This document shows, piece by piece, positions 44,965 to 52,806 of a stretch of DNA of 64,000 nucleotides (the stretch's first letter is position 1; the number at the start of each line of letters is the position of its first letter). The DNA lies in assembly GCF_003925875.1 (NCBI RefSeq), contig NZ_AP019309.1, forward strand, positions 1,488,001 through 1,552,000. The letters run 5' to 3'. A program made the position numbers and the translations under genes. The DNA comes from Intestinibaculum porci. Its GTDB lineage: Bacteria; Bacillota_I; Bacilli_A; Erysipelotrichales; Coprobacillaceae. A model generated the notes under the pieces. That model ran no database searches. It saw only the letters and a list, made by a program, of their open reading frames with translations, and was not told the origin of the DNA.

Positions 44965-46848
44965 ATGTCTAAAGGAACTGTAATATCTGATGAAGCCATT
45001 AAAATACTTTCAGCCAATAAATTCGTCAAACTGGTGAGATCAAATCGTATTTCATTTACCTATGAATTCAGGATCATGATGTGGGAGAGATGGATTAAAT
45101 ATAAAAGCATTTCATCAATTAGAGAGGTCATGAAGGAAAATGGCATTGACTACTCTCTCTTTAACGCACAAATTATTAGTCGTATTCAAAGAAATTTTAA
45201 ACGCGATGGGAAACCTACTAACGGACGTATGGGTAACTCTGCCAAACGTAATAAAACAGATAAAAACTATGATCAGTTCCTCGTCTCGACCGGAAAATTC
45301 ATTCGCGCACGTCGTGGCATTTCATTTTCAAAAGACTATACTGAAAAGCTCTATAGCTTATATCCTGATCAGGCAATCGAGGATGTCCTTAAATCAGATG
45401 GCTTTGATCCAGAACGAATTGGCTATCAGCGTATTCATGCGCTAAAAAGAGTATTTGACGGGGATATTGAGCCGCATGAAAAGCAAACGTTTGATCAGAA
45501 TATAATCGAAGAATATACAGACCACCCAATGGTTGAAAGGATAACTGCACATAGAATCAAACTGACGGATGTATTCTACAGCGAGGCATCAATTTTCTCT
45601 GATATGCACATTAATGATATTCTCAAAATCTTTGATATTGATTCTGCAATTCTTACTATCTCCACGAAACAGCGCATAAAAAAGCAAATTACTCAATCTG
45701 ATCATACATGTTCCATTCATTTAGAGGCAGGCTCATCTGATCGACTCAAAGCCATTGCCCTAAATCTTTATGAGGCACTATACAATAAAATGGCTTGTTT
45801 TCTGAAGTCTATATCCCAATGCATATGGGATCTTAGCGCCAGCCTAAGAAGAGAAGCCTTCATAATGCTTGACTCGTTAGCGGACAGTCACATTATGCCT
45901 TTAAGCCAAATCATTAGTGAAGCAGGCCTGTCAAGATCCACCTTCTACTCTATTTTAAGAAACGATGCCTACGGCAGATATGAAGAGCTAAGGAATCAGA
46001 ATGAAGAAGAAGAGGTCAGGGCCATTATTGATACAATGAATTACAAAGGCTATCCCAAAGGCAAGAGAACTATCCACATGATGATGCCTGAGATTACAGG
46101 CAAAAGCTTTTCAATTAAGAAAATAGCACGTCTGATGAGAAAGCATGGACTTAATTCAGGAGTTCGAGCTCCCCGTCAGTCCCTTAAGGCTGCTCGTGAG
46201 CATCTTGAAAAATACAAGTGCCCTAATCTTCTTAAACGAAAATTCAGACTGGCCATGCCTTTTACGCACATTCTCACTGATGTTTCCTATCTGTTTTTTG
46301 GAGCAAATGGCAGAGGCTATCTTTCAGCAGTCAAAGATGCGGTAACAGGGCGCATATTAGCTGCCGTGGTGAGCGAAAACAATGATTCGGCAATGACTAT
46401 GGAGACGCTGAAGCAGCTTGAACGCTACACCTTTCGCGATAATGCCATCTTCCATAGCGACCAGGGGGCACTGTATCTCAATGAAGCATTTCAGAAAAAG
46501 GTAAAGGAGCTGGGATTCAGAGAATCAATGTCCAGAAGAGGCATCTGTGAAGACAACAGTTCACAGGAAAGCTTTTTTGGCCATTTCAAGGATGAATGTG
46601 ACTATACCAGCTGCAGTTCCATTGAGGAGCTGAGGGAAATGGTGCTTTCCTATGTGGAATACTACAACAACGAGAGACCACAGTGGACAAGAAATAAAAT
46701 GACACCCGTGAAATACGAATCGTATCTTGAAGCCATGCCGCCTGAGCAGTTTGATTTATACATGTCCAAGGAAACTGATAAGTATGAAAAAACGAAGGCT
46801 CTTGCAACAAAAAGAGCTAAAGCGCGTGCCAACCTGATACTGTCATGA
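44965..46848 (+). CDS. IS3/rve-type transposase with extended N-terminal HTH array (transposase A)
   Basis: 627 residues from the ATG at 44965. The catalytic triad is intact: D439 (LTDVSY), D499 (HSDQG) and E535 (SSQESFFGHFK), spacing D-59-D-35-E as in rve/IS3 enzymes. The first 370 residues look like two or three repeated helix-turn-helix units (around 35-90, 125-170, 190-235) plus a further one (SEAGLSRSTFYSILRND). This is far longer than a normal IS3 OrfAB. It leads an operon with OrfA and transposase B. Confidence 0.85.
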   Translation: MSKGTVISDEAIKILSANKFVKLVRSNRISFTYEFRIMMWERWIKYKSISSIREVMKENGIDYSLFNAQIISRIQRNFKRDGKPTNGRMGNSAKRNKTDKNYDQFLVSTGKFIRARRGISFSKDYTEKLYSLYPDQAIEDVLKSDGFDPERIGYQRIHALKRVFDGDIEPHEKQTFDQNIIEEYTDHPMVERITAHRIKLTDVFYSEASIFSDMHINDILKIFDIDSAILTISTKQRIKKQITQSDHTCSIHLEAGSSDRLKAIALNLYEALYNKMACFLKSISQCIWDLSASLRREAFIMLDSLADSHIMPLSQIISEAGLSRSTFYSILRNDAYGRYEELRNQNEEEEVRAIIDTMNYKGYPKGKRTIHMMMPEITGKSFSIKKIARLMRKHGLNSGVRAPRQSLKAAREHLEKYKCPNLLKRKFRLAMPFTHILTDVSYLFFGANGRGYLSAVKDAVTGRILAAVVSENNDSAMTMETLKQLERYTFRDNAIFHSDQGALYLNEAFQKKVKELGFRESMSRRGICEDNSSQESFFGHFKDECDYTSCSSIEELREMVLSYVEYYNNERPQWTRNKMTPVKYESYLEAMPPEQFDLYMSKETDKYEKTKALATKRAKARANLILS

Positions 46849-46894
46849 TATACTACAGACACCAATAAATACATATCAGGCGGAGGAAAGCATT

Positions 46895-47290
46895 ATGGCA
46901 AAAAGAAATAAGCAGATTAACCTGGAAAAAGCTTTAGAAGAGGCTTCTAAAAACCAATACACTGAGAAGGTAACAGATGGCAGAATCTATTACACAAGGG
47001 AATTCTATGCCCGCATGAAACAGCTGATGGATGGCGGCATGTCACCAATTAAGGCATACAAGACACTCGGATACGATGTAAACACGTTAGGAGAAGATCG
47101 CGCCTACGCAGCTGCCGGTCGCGCTGCCAGCGGACAGGCACGCAAGCCCAAGAAGGTCAGCGGCATGGTTCCGCGTGATCAGGTTGGCAATCTTTCCGAT
47201 CAGGAAATGGTTGACTATCTTAATTCACGCATTGACTATCTGGAAACAGTTGTTGGAGTCGTAAAAAAAAGGGCTCAAAACTGCTGGTGA
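46895..47290 (+). CDS. OrfA-like helix-turn-helix protein of the element
   Basis: 131 residues with GGAGGAAAG upstream, 46 nt after transposase A. YTREFYARMKQLMDGGMSPIKAYKTLGYDVNTLG is a helix-turn-helix of the same type as the repeats in transposase A. A coiled-coil end (LNSRIDYLETVVGVV) leads into an A8 run, where the frame of OrfB begins. Either a separate DNA-binding subunit or the first half of a fused product. Confidence 0.7.
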   Translation: MAKRNKQINLEKALEEASKNQYTEKVTDGRIYYTREFYARMKQLMDGGMSPIKAYKTLGYDVNTLGEDRAYAAAGRAASGQARKPKKVSGMVPRDQVGNLSDQEMVDYLNSRIDYLETVVGVVKKRAQNCW

Positions 47291-48683
47291 AGGTATCATC
47301 ATCGAAGAACGAGAAATAGCGGTAGATAAATGTCTTCTCGCAGATACGTATATAAGAGATCATCCTGATGTCAAAATCAGTGAGGCCTGCAAGATATTTG
47401 AAATCACTTCAAGAAAATACAGGTGCTGGAAGAAAAAACGTGAAAATCCATCTGCCAGCCAGATTCAAAAGGCTACCGAAGATGAGATGATAAAGGATAA
47501 GATGATTGATATCGTCAAAACCTTTGGCTTCGTGCCTGGGCGAAGAACATTCTGTGCTCTTTTTACTCGCATGCATTTTAATATCAATGGTCAGCCGGTT
47601 GGTGAAAAAAAAGTAACGCGTCTGATGCAGGAATTGAATTTGTTCCCCAACCTACGCCATAAGGATGCCTACAAGGGACAGGCAACATACAACCATCCTT
47701 ATTATAACGTTAACGATTACGTAAAAAGATACTTCAGACAAGACCCGCGCAAGGTTATTCTCACTGATATCACTTATATTTCCTATAACGGCAATAAAAA
47801 CATCTCTTATCTATGCGTATTTAAGGACGCATTTACCAATGAAATTCTTGGATGGCATATTTCTAAAAGAATGGACGTTACCCTCGTTGAAAGAGCTTAT
47901 TGCATGATGATGGATCTTCATGAAAAGGAAATTGAGAAGGCATGCAAATACATGAAGGAAAATGGAAAAAAGCCTTATGTCTATATTCATTCAGACAACG
48001 GCTCTCAATACCTTTCCACCGAATTCAGAGAAATTCTAGAAGATGACGGCTTCATTCAGTCAGTATCCAGACGCGGAAACAGCCTCGATAATGCGCCAAT
48101 GGAAAGCTTTTTTGGAAGAATGAAATCTATTCTAAATGAATTAGTTGAAAAATGTCCTAACTTTGATACGGTTGAAACCATGATCAAAAACTTTATGGAA
48201 CAGTATAATACAGTAATACCTCAGTATGATCTGGCAGGACAGACTCCTGAAGAATACTATCGCTATATTACTGAAGGCATTTATCAGACTGATGTTTATT
48301 TCGGCGTCTCAGCCAAAGAACTCATCACCCAGGAAGAACTGGAATCCAGACGCGAACAAGCGCGTGCTGAAAGAGCTCGACGCAGAAGCAAGCAAAACGA
48401 GTCTGGTGAATCATCTTATGAGTATAAGAGCGAACAGCATCCTTTCAAAGTGGTACAGAAGGATCAGAAGGTTATTCTAGCTCGAATCAATAAGCTACAG
48501 AGACTGATTGACGAAAATACGAAAGAAGTAGAAAAACTGGATACGCTATTGGCTGATACGAATACAGCACTCAAGTTCCTAACCAAGGCATCCGATTCAG
48601 TGATCAAGTCACTGTACTATCCTAGAAACTGGCAGAATTATCCAGAGCTATCGTATGTGAACAGAACAGGAGCAATCTATTAA
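47265..48683 (+). CDS. OrfB-like DD(35)E transposase (transposase B)
   Basis: The open frame starts after a stop at 47262 inside the A8 run and reads KKGLKTAGEGIIIEEREIAV; the first ATG is at 47487. Catalytic residues: D (LTDITY, codon at 47766), D (HSDNGS, 47994) and E (MESFFGR, 48102), spacing D-75-D-35-E. After the core comes an unusual C-terminal extension of about 130 residues with a coiled coil (ARINKLQRLIDENTKEVEKL). Production from OrfA would need a +1 (or -2) shift, or transcript slippage at the A8 run. Confidence 0.75.
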   Translation, partial: KKGLKTAGEGIIIEEREIAVDKCLLADTYIRDHPDVKISEACKIFEITSRKYRCWKKKRENPSASQIQKATEDEMIKDKMIDIVKTFGFVPGRRTFCALFTRMHFNINGQPVGEKKVTRLMQELNLFPNLRHKDAYKGQATYNHPYYNVNDYVKRYFRQDPRKVILTDITYISYNGNKNISYLCVFKDAFTNEILGWHISKRMDVTLVERAYCMMMDLHEKEIEKACKYMKENGKKPYVYIHSDNGSQYLSTEFREILEDDGFIQSVSRRGNSLDNAPMESFFGRMKSILNELVEKCPNFDTVETMIKNFMEQYNTVIPQYDLAGQTPEEYYRYITEGIYQTDVYFGVSAKELITQEELESRREQARAERARRRSKQNESGESSYEYKSEQHPFKVVQKDQKVILARINKLQRLIDENTKEVEKLDTLLADTNTALKFLTKASDSVIKSLYYPRNWQNYPELSYVNRTGAIY

Positions 48684-48713
48684 TAATACATCAAGTCATC
48701 CACTTCTTGTTTA

Positions 48714-48740
48714 AAAAATCACGTAAAGTGGTTCTTTTTG
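48714..48740 (+). terminator. Terminator after transposase B
   Basis: AAAAATCAC and GTGGTTCTTTTT pair around GTAAA, followed by T residues. Confidence 0.65.
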
Positions 48741-48783
48741 TCGTACAATAAAACTCCTGATATGGATGAATAGAAGCGAAAAA

Positions 48784-48817
48784 ATGAGGGCAAGATTCAA
48801 TTGAATCTTGCCCTCAT
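48784..48817. repeat. Perfect 34-nt palindrome near the right end of the element
   Basis: Two 17-nt arms (48784-48800 and 48801-48817) are exact inverse complements with no spacer; the left arm begins ATGAGGGCAAGATTC. It lies between the transposase B terminator and the right inverted end. It could be a bidirectional terminator or an end-structure. The rest of 48684-49133 holds no intact gene. Confidence 0.7.
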
Positions 48818-48876
48818 CCTTTGTGAGCTGAAAACAAGTCGTCACTGTCAATAAATAGTCCTTGACAATGGTACCA

Positions 48877-48972
48877 GTTTACACCATGACACATGAGCAG
48901 ATTGTTTTAGCGGTTAATGCGAAACGAGAAGCCATTTCGCGAGTGTTAAAACAGCTTGAGAAAAAGGCATGA
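48877..48972 (+). pseudogene. C-terminal scrap of a Crp-type regulator
   Basis: Right of the element, VYTMTHEQIVLAVNAKREAI followed by SRVLKQLEKKA and a stop matches the helix-turn-helix recognition region of Crp/Fnr regulators. The rest of the gene is gone. It is unrelated to the cyclase stump on the left, so DNA was lost between them. Confidence 0.6.
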
Positions 48973-49091
48973 TCCAGCGAAGCTGCAACTGTATTTCTAT
49001 TTTAGATCCTCATGGTCTTAAGCAGCTTTTATAATATGTGAGGTCTTTTGAAAAAAAGATCTTTTTTTGCGGTTGAGCTTGACTTGTTAGA

Positions 49092-49110
49092 TGTAATGTA
49101 TTATATTACA
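49092..49110. promoter_or_regulatory. Palindromic operator candidate
   Basis: TGTAAT (49092-49097) and ATTACA (49105-49110) with a 7-nt spacer, just upstream of the GAGGAGG site of the next gene. Could be the site of the lost Crp-type regulator or of a TetR-type one. Confidence 0.4.
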
Positions 49111-49133
49111 AACAGAAAGAGGAGGACAAGCCG

Positions 49134-49748
49134 ATGAATGCCCAGAACTGTTTAGAAATTTTAAGATCTATAAAAGATGTCGCTTTTGCGACGATTGATC
49201 GTGATGGAAAACCACAAGTGCGAATGATTGATATGATGCTTATTGAAGAGGGAAAGCTGTTTTTCTGCACCGCTCGCGGCAAAGACTTTTATCAGGAACT
49301 TTGTGATTTACCGGAAGCCGCTATTACCGGGATGAATGAAAAATATCAGATGGTACGCTTTAATGCGAAAGTGAAGAAATTATCTGATCAGAAGTATTGG
49401 ATCGATCGCATTTTTGAAGAGAACCCATCGATGAAAGATGTTTATCCAGGGGATAGCCGTTATATCTTAGAACCATTTGTCATGGATGAAGGCACTTTAG
49501 AATTCTTTGATTTAGGGGTCAGTCCGATTCATCGTGAAAGCTTTGCGTTAAAAATGCCAGTCAAAGAAAAAGGTTTTTTAATTAGTGACGCCTGCATTGG
49601 CTGTGGCACTTGCCAACGTAATTGTCCGCAGCAAGCTATTATCAAAGGGACGCCTTATGTCATTAAGCAGGAACAGTGTTTACACTGTGGACTCTGCTTT
49701 GAAAAATGTCCAGTTAAGGCTATTTTTAGAAGGGGACTCTCACGATGA
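49134..49748 (+). CDS. Flavin-reductase-like/pyridoxamine-oxidase-fold protein with 2x[4Fe-4S] ferredoxin domain
   Basis: 204 residues. Residues 1-125 form a PNPOx-like split-barrel (AFATIDRDGKPQVRMIDMMLIEEGKLFFCTARGKDFY). Residues 150-204 hold two CxxCxxCxxxCP clusters (CIGCGTCQRNCP, CLHCGLCFEKCP). Probably a small electron-transfer flavoprotein. It overlaps the osmolyte permease gene by 4 nt. Confidence 0.83.
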   Translation: MNAQNCLEILRSIKDVAFATIDRDGKPQVRMIDMMLIEEGKLFFCTARGKDFYQELCDLPEAAITGMNEKYQMVRFNAKVKKLSDQKYWIDRIFEENPSMKDVYPGDSRYILEPFVMDEGTLEFFDLGVSPIHRESFALKMPVKEKGFLISDACIGCGTCQRNCPQQAIIKGTPYVIKQEQCLHCGLCFEKCPVKAIFRRGLSR

Positions 49749-51274
49749 ACAATGTCATTCATTTATTAATCAGTCAGTGGTCGTTTTTTGGCGGCTTACT
49801 TGTTGAACATATTGAAATTTCTTTAGCATCTATTGCCATTGCCATTGTCGTCGGTGGTCTGGCAGGGATTCTGATTAGTGAATTTCGCAAAAGTGCGAAA
49901 GTGACGTTAAGTGTCATTAACTTTCTGTATACCATCCCATCAATCTCAATGTTAGGATTCCTAATTCCTTTCTCTGGTATTGGGGATGCGACTGCTATTA
50001 TTGCTTTAACCATTTATGCCCTCTTACCAATGGTGCGCAATACATATACGGGTATGACAAATGTCGATGAGGCGATTATTGAAGCAGCCAAAGGGATGGG
50101 CTCAACCAAATTTCAGATTCTTTATAAGATTCAGCTGCCATTAGCGATGCCGGTTATCTTTGCGGCTATCCGCAACATGGTGACGATGACCATTGCTTTA
50201 GCCGGGATTGCCTCATTTATTGGTGCGGGCGGCTTAGGGGTCGCCATCTATCGTGGCATTACTACAAATAATGCGGCGATGACTGTTGCCGGCAGTTTAC
50301 TCATTGCGTTATTAGCGTTAATTGTCGACTTTGTTTTAGGGGCGATTGAAAAACGTTTATTAAAACGTGATGAAAAAGCGAAAAAACAAAATAAACGCAT
50401 TGCTTTAGCGGGCGGCTTAGCGATTGTGATCTTCCTTGGCTATGCCTTCTTCCCTAAACAAAAGCAGGAAACGATTCACATTGCGACCAAGCCGATGACG
50501 GAGCAGTATATCTTAGGGGAAATGCTGAAAAAGGTGATTACGGATAAAACAGATTTAAAAGTCTCATTAACGCAAGGTGTCGGCGGCGGAACATCTAATA
50601 TTCAGCCGGCGATGGTGAGCGGGAAGTTTGATATGTATCCAGAATATACTGGAACAGGCTGGAATATGGTTTTGAAAAAATCTTCACTTTACTCAGAGAA
50701 ACAGTTCTCCACATTACAAAAGGCTTATCAAAGCAAGTATGGTTTAACATGGCAGACAATGTTAGGTTTTAACGATACTTATGGTGTGGCTATTTATAAA
50801 CCGATTGCGGAAAAATACAACATTAAAACATACTCTGATCTCAAGGCTCTCAATGGTAAACTGATCTTAGGTGCAGAATATGATTTCTTTGATCGCCCTG
50901 ATGGCTATAAGAAACTAAAAAAGACGTATGGCTTATCTTTTAAAGCCACGAAAGATATGGATATGGGCTTGAAATACAAAGCTATTAATAATCATCAGGT
51001 TGATGTGATGCCTGTCAATACAACCGATGGTCAGCTATCCCATGCTAATGTCCGTTTATTAAAAGATAACTTGCATATGTATCCCTCTTATCAGTGTGGT
51101 TTAGTCATTAATCAGACGTTCTTAAAGGCGCATCCAGAATTAAAGAAAGCCTTAAAAGTTTTTGATCATCTGATTAGTGAAAATGATATGTCGAAAATGA
51201 ATTATGAAGTGGAAACGAAGAAGAAAGAGCCAGCGGCGGTAGCGCAGGCCTTCTTATTAGCGAAAGGGGTGTAA
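49745..51274 (+). CDS. Glycine betaine/choline-type ABC transporter permease fused to substrate-binding domain
   Basis: 509 residues. Residues 1-210 are a ProW/OpuCB-type permease (six helices, GMGSTKFQILYKIQLPLAMPVIF coupling motif). After a further helix (about 220-238), residues 240-509 are an OpuAC/OpuBC-type periplasmic-binding domain (IHIATKPMTEQYILGEML, DMYPEYTGTGWN). The fusion is common in Bacillota. It takes up compatible solutes; the exact substrate is open. Confidence 0.9.
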   Translation: MNNVIHLLISQWSFFGGLLVEHIEISLASIAIAIVVGGLAGILISEFRKSAKVTLSVINFLYTIPSISMLGFLIPFSGIGDATAIIALTIYALLPMVRNTYTGMTNVDEAIIEAAKGMGSTKFQILYKIQLPLAMPVIFAAIRNMVTMTIALAGIASFIGAGGLGVAIYRGITTNNAAMTVAGSLLIALLALIVDFVLGAIEKRLLKRDEKAKKQNKRIALAGGLAIVIFLGYAFFPKQKQETIHIATKPMTEQYILGEMLKKVITDKTDLKVSLTQGVGGGTSNIQPAMVSGKFDMYPEYTGTGWNMVLKKSSLYSEKQFSTLQKAYQSKYGLTWQTMLGFNDTYGVAIYKPIAEKYNIKTYSDLKALNGKLILGAEYDFFDRPDGYKKLKKTYGLSFKATKDMDMGLKYKAINNHQVDVMPVNTTDGQLSHANVRLLKDNLHMYPSYQCGLVINQTFLKAHPELKKALKVFDHLISENDMSKMNYEVETKKKEPAAVAQAFLLAKGV

Positions 51275-51277
51275 GTG

Positions 51278-52003
51278 ATGGCGATTATTACATTTGACCA
51301 TGTCAAGAAAGTTTATGGTAAGCAGACTGTTATTCCCAATTTAAGTTTTAGTGTTGAAAAAGGCGAATTTGTGATGATGATTGGGACCTCCGGCAGTGGG
51401 AAGACAACGACGCTGAAAATGATCAACGGTCTGATTATGCCAAGCGGCGGAGACATTATTGTCGAAGGCAAATCAATCAAAGAGCATGATCTGATTGCCT
51501 TACGCCGTTCAATTGGATATGTTATTCAGGGCAGTGTGCTCTTCCCGCATATGAACGTTGAAGAGAATATTGCCTATGTTTTAAAGCTGTTACATAAAAG
51601 CAAAGAAGAAATTACACAGGCCGTCGATCACTGGATGAAAGTTACTGACTTAGATTTAAGTCTGAAAAAACGTTTTCCAAGCGAACTTTCTGGCGGTCAG
51701 CAGCAGCGTGTCGGGATTGCCCGCGCCTTGGCGGCGACGCCGGACTTAGTATTGATGGACGAACCTTTTGGGGCTGTCGATGCGATCACCCGCGAAGCGC
51801 TTCAGCAGGAAATAAAAAAGATTCATGCTCAGGTAGGCATTACAATTATGTTTATCACTCATGATATTGAAGAAGCTTTAACCTTAGGTACAAAAGTGAT
51901 GGTGATGGATCAGGGACAAATCGTCCAATACGATACGCCAGAGGTCATTAAAACCCATCCTGCTAATGCTTTTGTGGCGCAGCTGGTTTCACGAACGCAA
52001 TAA
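51278..52003 (+). CDS. Glycine betaine/choline ABC transporter ATP-binding protein
   Basis: 241 residues from the ATG at 51278. Walker A GTSGSGKT, signature LSGGQQQR, Walker [10 protein letters not shown]. No CBS domains, so it is of the OpuB/OpuC short type. Partner of the fused permease just upstream (3-nt gap). Confidence 0.9.
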   Translation: MAIITFDHVKKVYGKQTVIPNLSFSVEKGEFVMMIGTSGSGKTTTLKMINGLIMPSGGDIIVEGKSIKEHDLIALRRSIGYVIQGSVLFPHMNVEENIAYVLKLLHKSKEEITQAVDHWMKVTDLDLSLKKRFPSELSGGQQQRVGIARALAATPDLVLMDEPFGAVDAITREALQQEIKKIHAQVGITIMFITHDIEEALTLGTKVMVMDQGQIVQYDTPEVIKTHPANAFVAQLVSRTQ

Positions 52004-52013
52004 TTTCTGTATC

Positions 52014-52055
52014 AAAAGACTTATTTATGCATCAAAGGTGTAATAAGTCTTTTTT
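52014..52055 (+). terminator. Terminator of the osmolyte transporter operon
   Basis: AAAAGACTTATT (52014-52025) pairs with AATAAGTCTTTT (52042-52053), followed by T residues. Confidence 0.8.
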
Positions 52056-52201
52056 ACAATTTGAAAAGCCTTATTATAAGGGGATTTTTTCGTTCAGGAA
52101 TATTGAATAGAAATAGGTCCTATGGTATTATTTTTGCAACACAAAAACTATTTTTTCATGCTTGTGTTACACACTGTGGGAAGTGTAAGGGGGAATTTAA
52201 T

Positions 52202-52720
52202 ATGGATCGTCGTGCGATCAAATCACGAGAAGCGATTGTACAGGCATTTTTATATCTTTTACCGCGTAAAGGCTTTGATAAGCTGACTGTGCGGGAAATT
52301 GCCGATCAGGCGCAATTAAACCGGGTGACGTTTTATCAGCATTACAAGGATAAATATGATTTACTAGAACAGTGCGCGAAACATTATGTGGATGAGATGC
52401 TTAAAGGGAATATGAACGTTGATTTAAAGAGTCTTATTCATCGTAGTTTTCTTTATGTCCAAAAGCATCAGGAAGAGCTTTTAAAACTGAGTCAGAAAGA
52501 AGTTGTTTACGCGTTATTGGATGCTTTTAAAAAACAGTTACGGGATCATTATTTACCGCTTATTACCGGAAATCACTTGGAAGATATTATGATGAATGAA
52601 ATTCATGCCGGGATGGCGACAGGAATGCTGCAATGGTGGATTCATCACGCTCAGGATTACAGCGTAGAAGAGGCCGTCAATAGCTACATGATCTTACGTT
52701 CACGCTTATTTATTTCATAA
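52202..52720 (+). CDS. TetR/AcrR family transcriptional regulator
   Basis: 172 residues from the ATG at 52202 with AGGGGGA upstream; the longer frame from 52061 covers the terminator. The TetR helix-turn-helix is clear (REAIVQAFLYLLPRKGFDKL, TVREIADQAQLNRVTFYQHYKDKYDLLEQ). The C-terminal domain resembles the TetR_C_7/DhaS-like group. No divergent target gene. Confidence 0.87.
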   Translation: MDRRAIKSREAIVQAFLYLLPRKGFDKLTVREIADQAQLNRVTFYQHYKDKYDLLEQCAKHYVDEMLKGNMNVDLKSLIHRSFLYVQKHQEELLKLSQKEVVYALLDAFKKQLRDHYLPLITGNHLEDIMMNEIHAGMATGMLQWWIHHAQDYSVEEAVNSYMILRSRLFIS

Positions 52721-52806
52721 TTTTTAAAAATCGAATCAGAAAAACACGTTATTCGCTTCTTTTCGTGGTACACTAAAAGTAGTATTCATGAAAGGAGATG
52801 GATGAC

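Larger units (their letters stand above)
44881..48876 (+). mobile_element. 4.0-kb element with two DD(35)E transposases and imperfect inverted ends
   Basis: Left end TGGTACCATAGAAAGGA (44881 onward) matches the inverted right end TGGTACCATTGTCAAGGA (48876 backward). A second matching block ATTGACAGT lies about 28 nt further in on both sides. Inside are three same-strand genes: a 627-residue transposase, a 131-residue OrfA and a roughly 475-residue OrfB-type transposase. No end-like sequence lies in the 46-nt gap between the first two genes, so they form one unit. No target duplication: flanks TTAAAA and GTTTAC differ. Confidence 0.75.

Noticed and set aside
48840..48900. Target-site duplication of the two-transposase element
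   Set aside because: The sequences directly outside the two ends (TTAAAA and GTTTAC) do not match, so no duplication is claimed.
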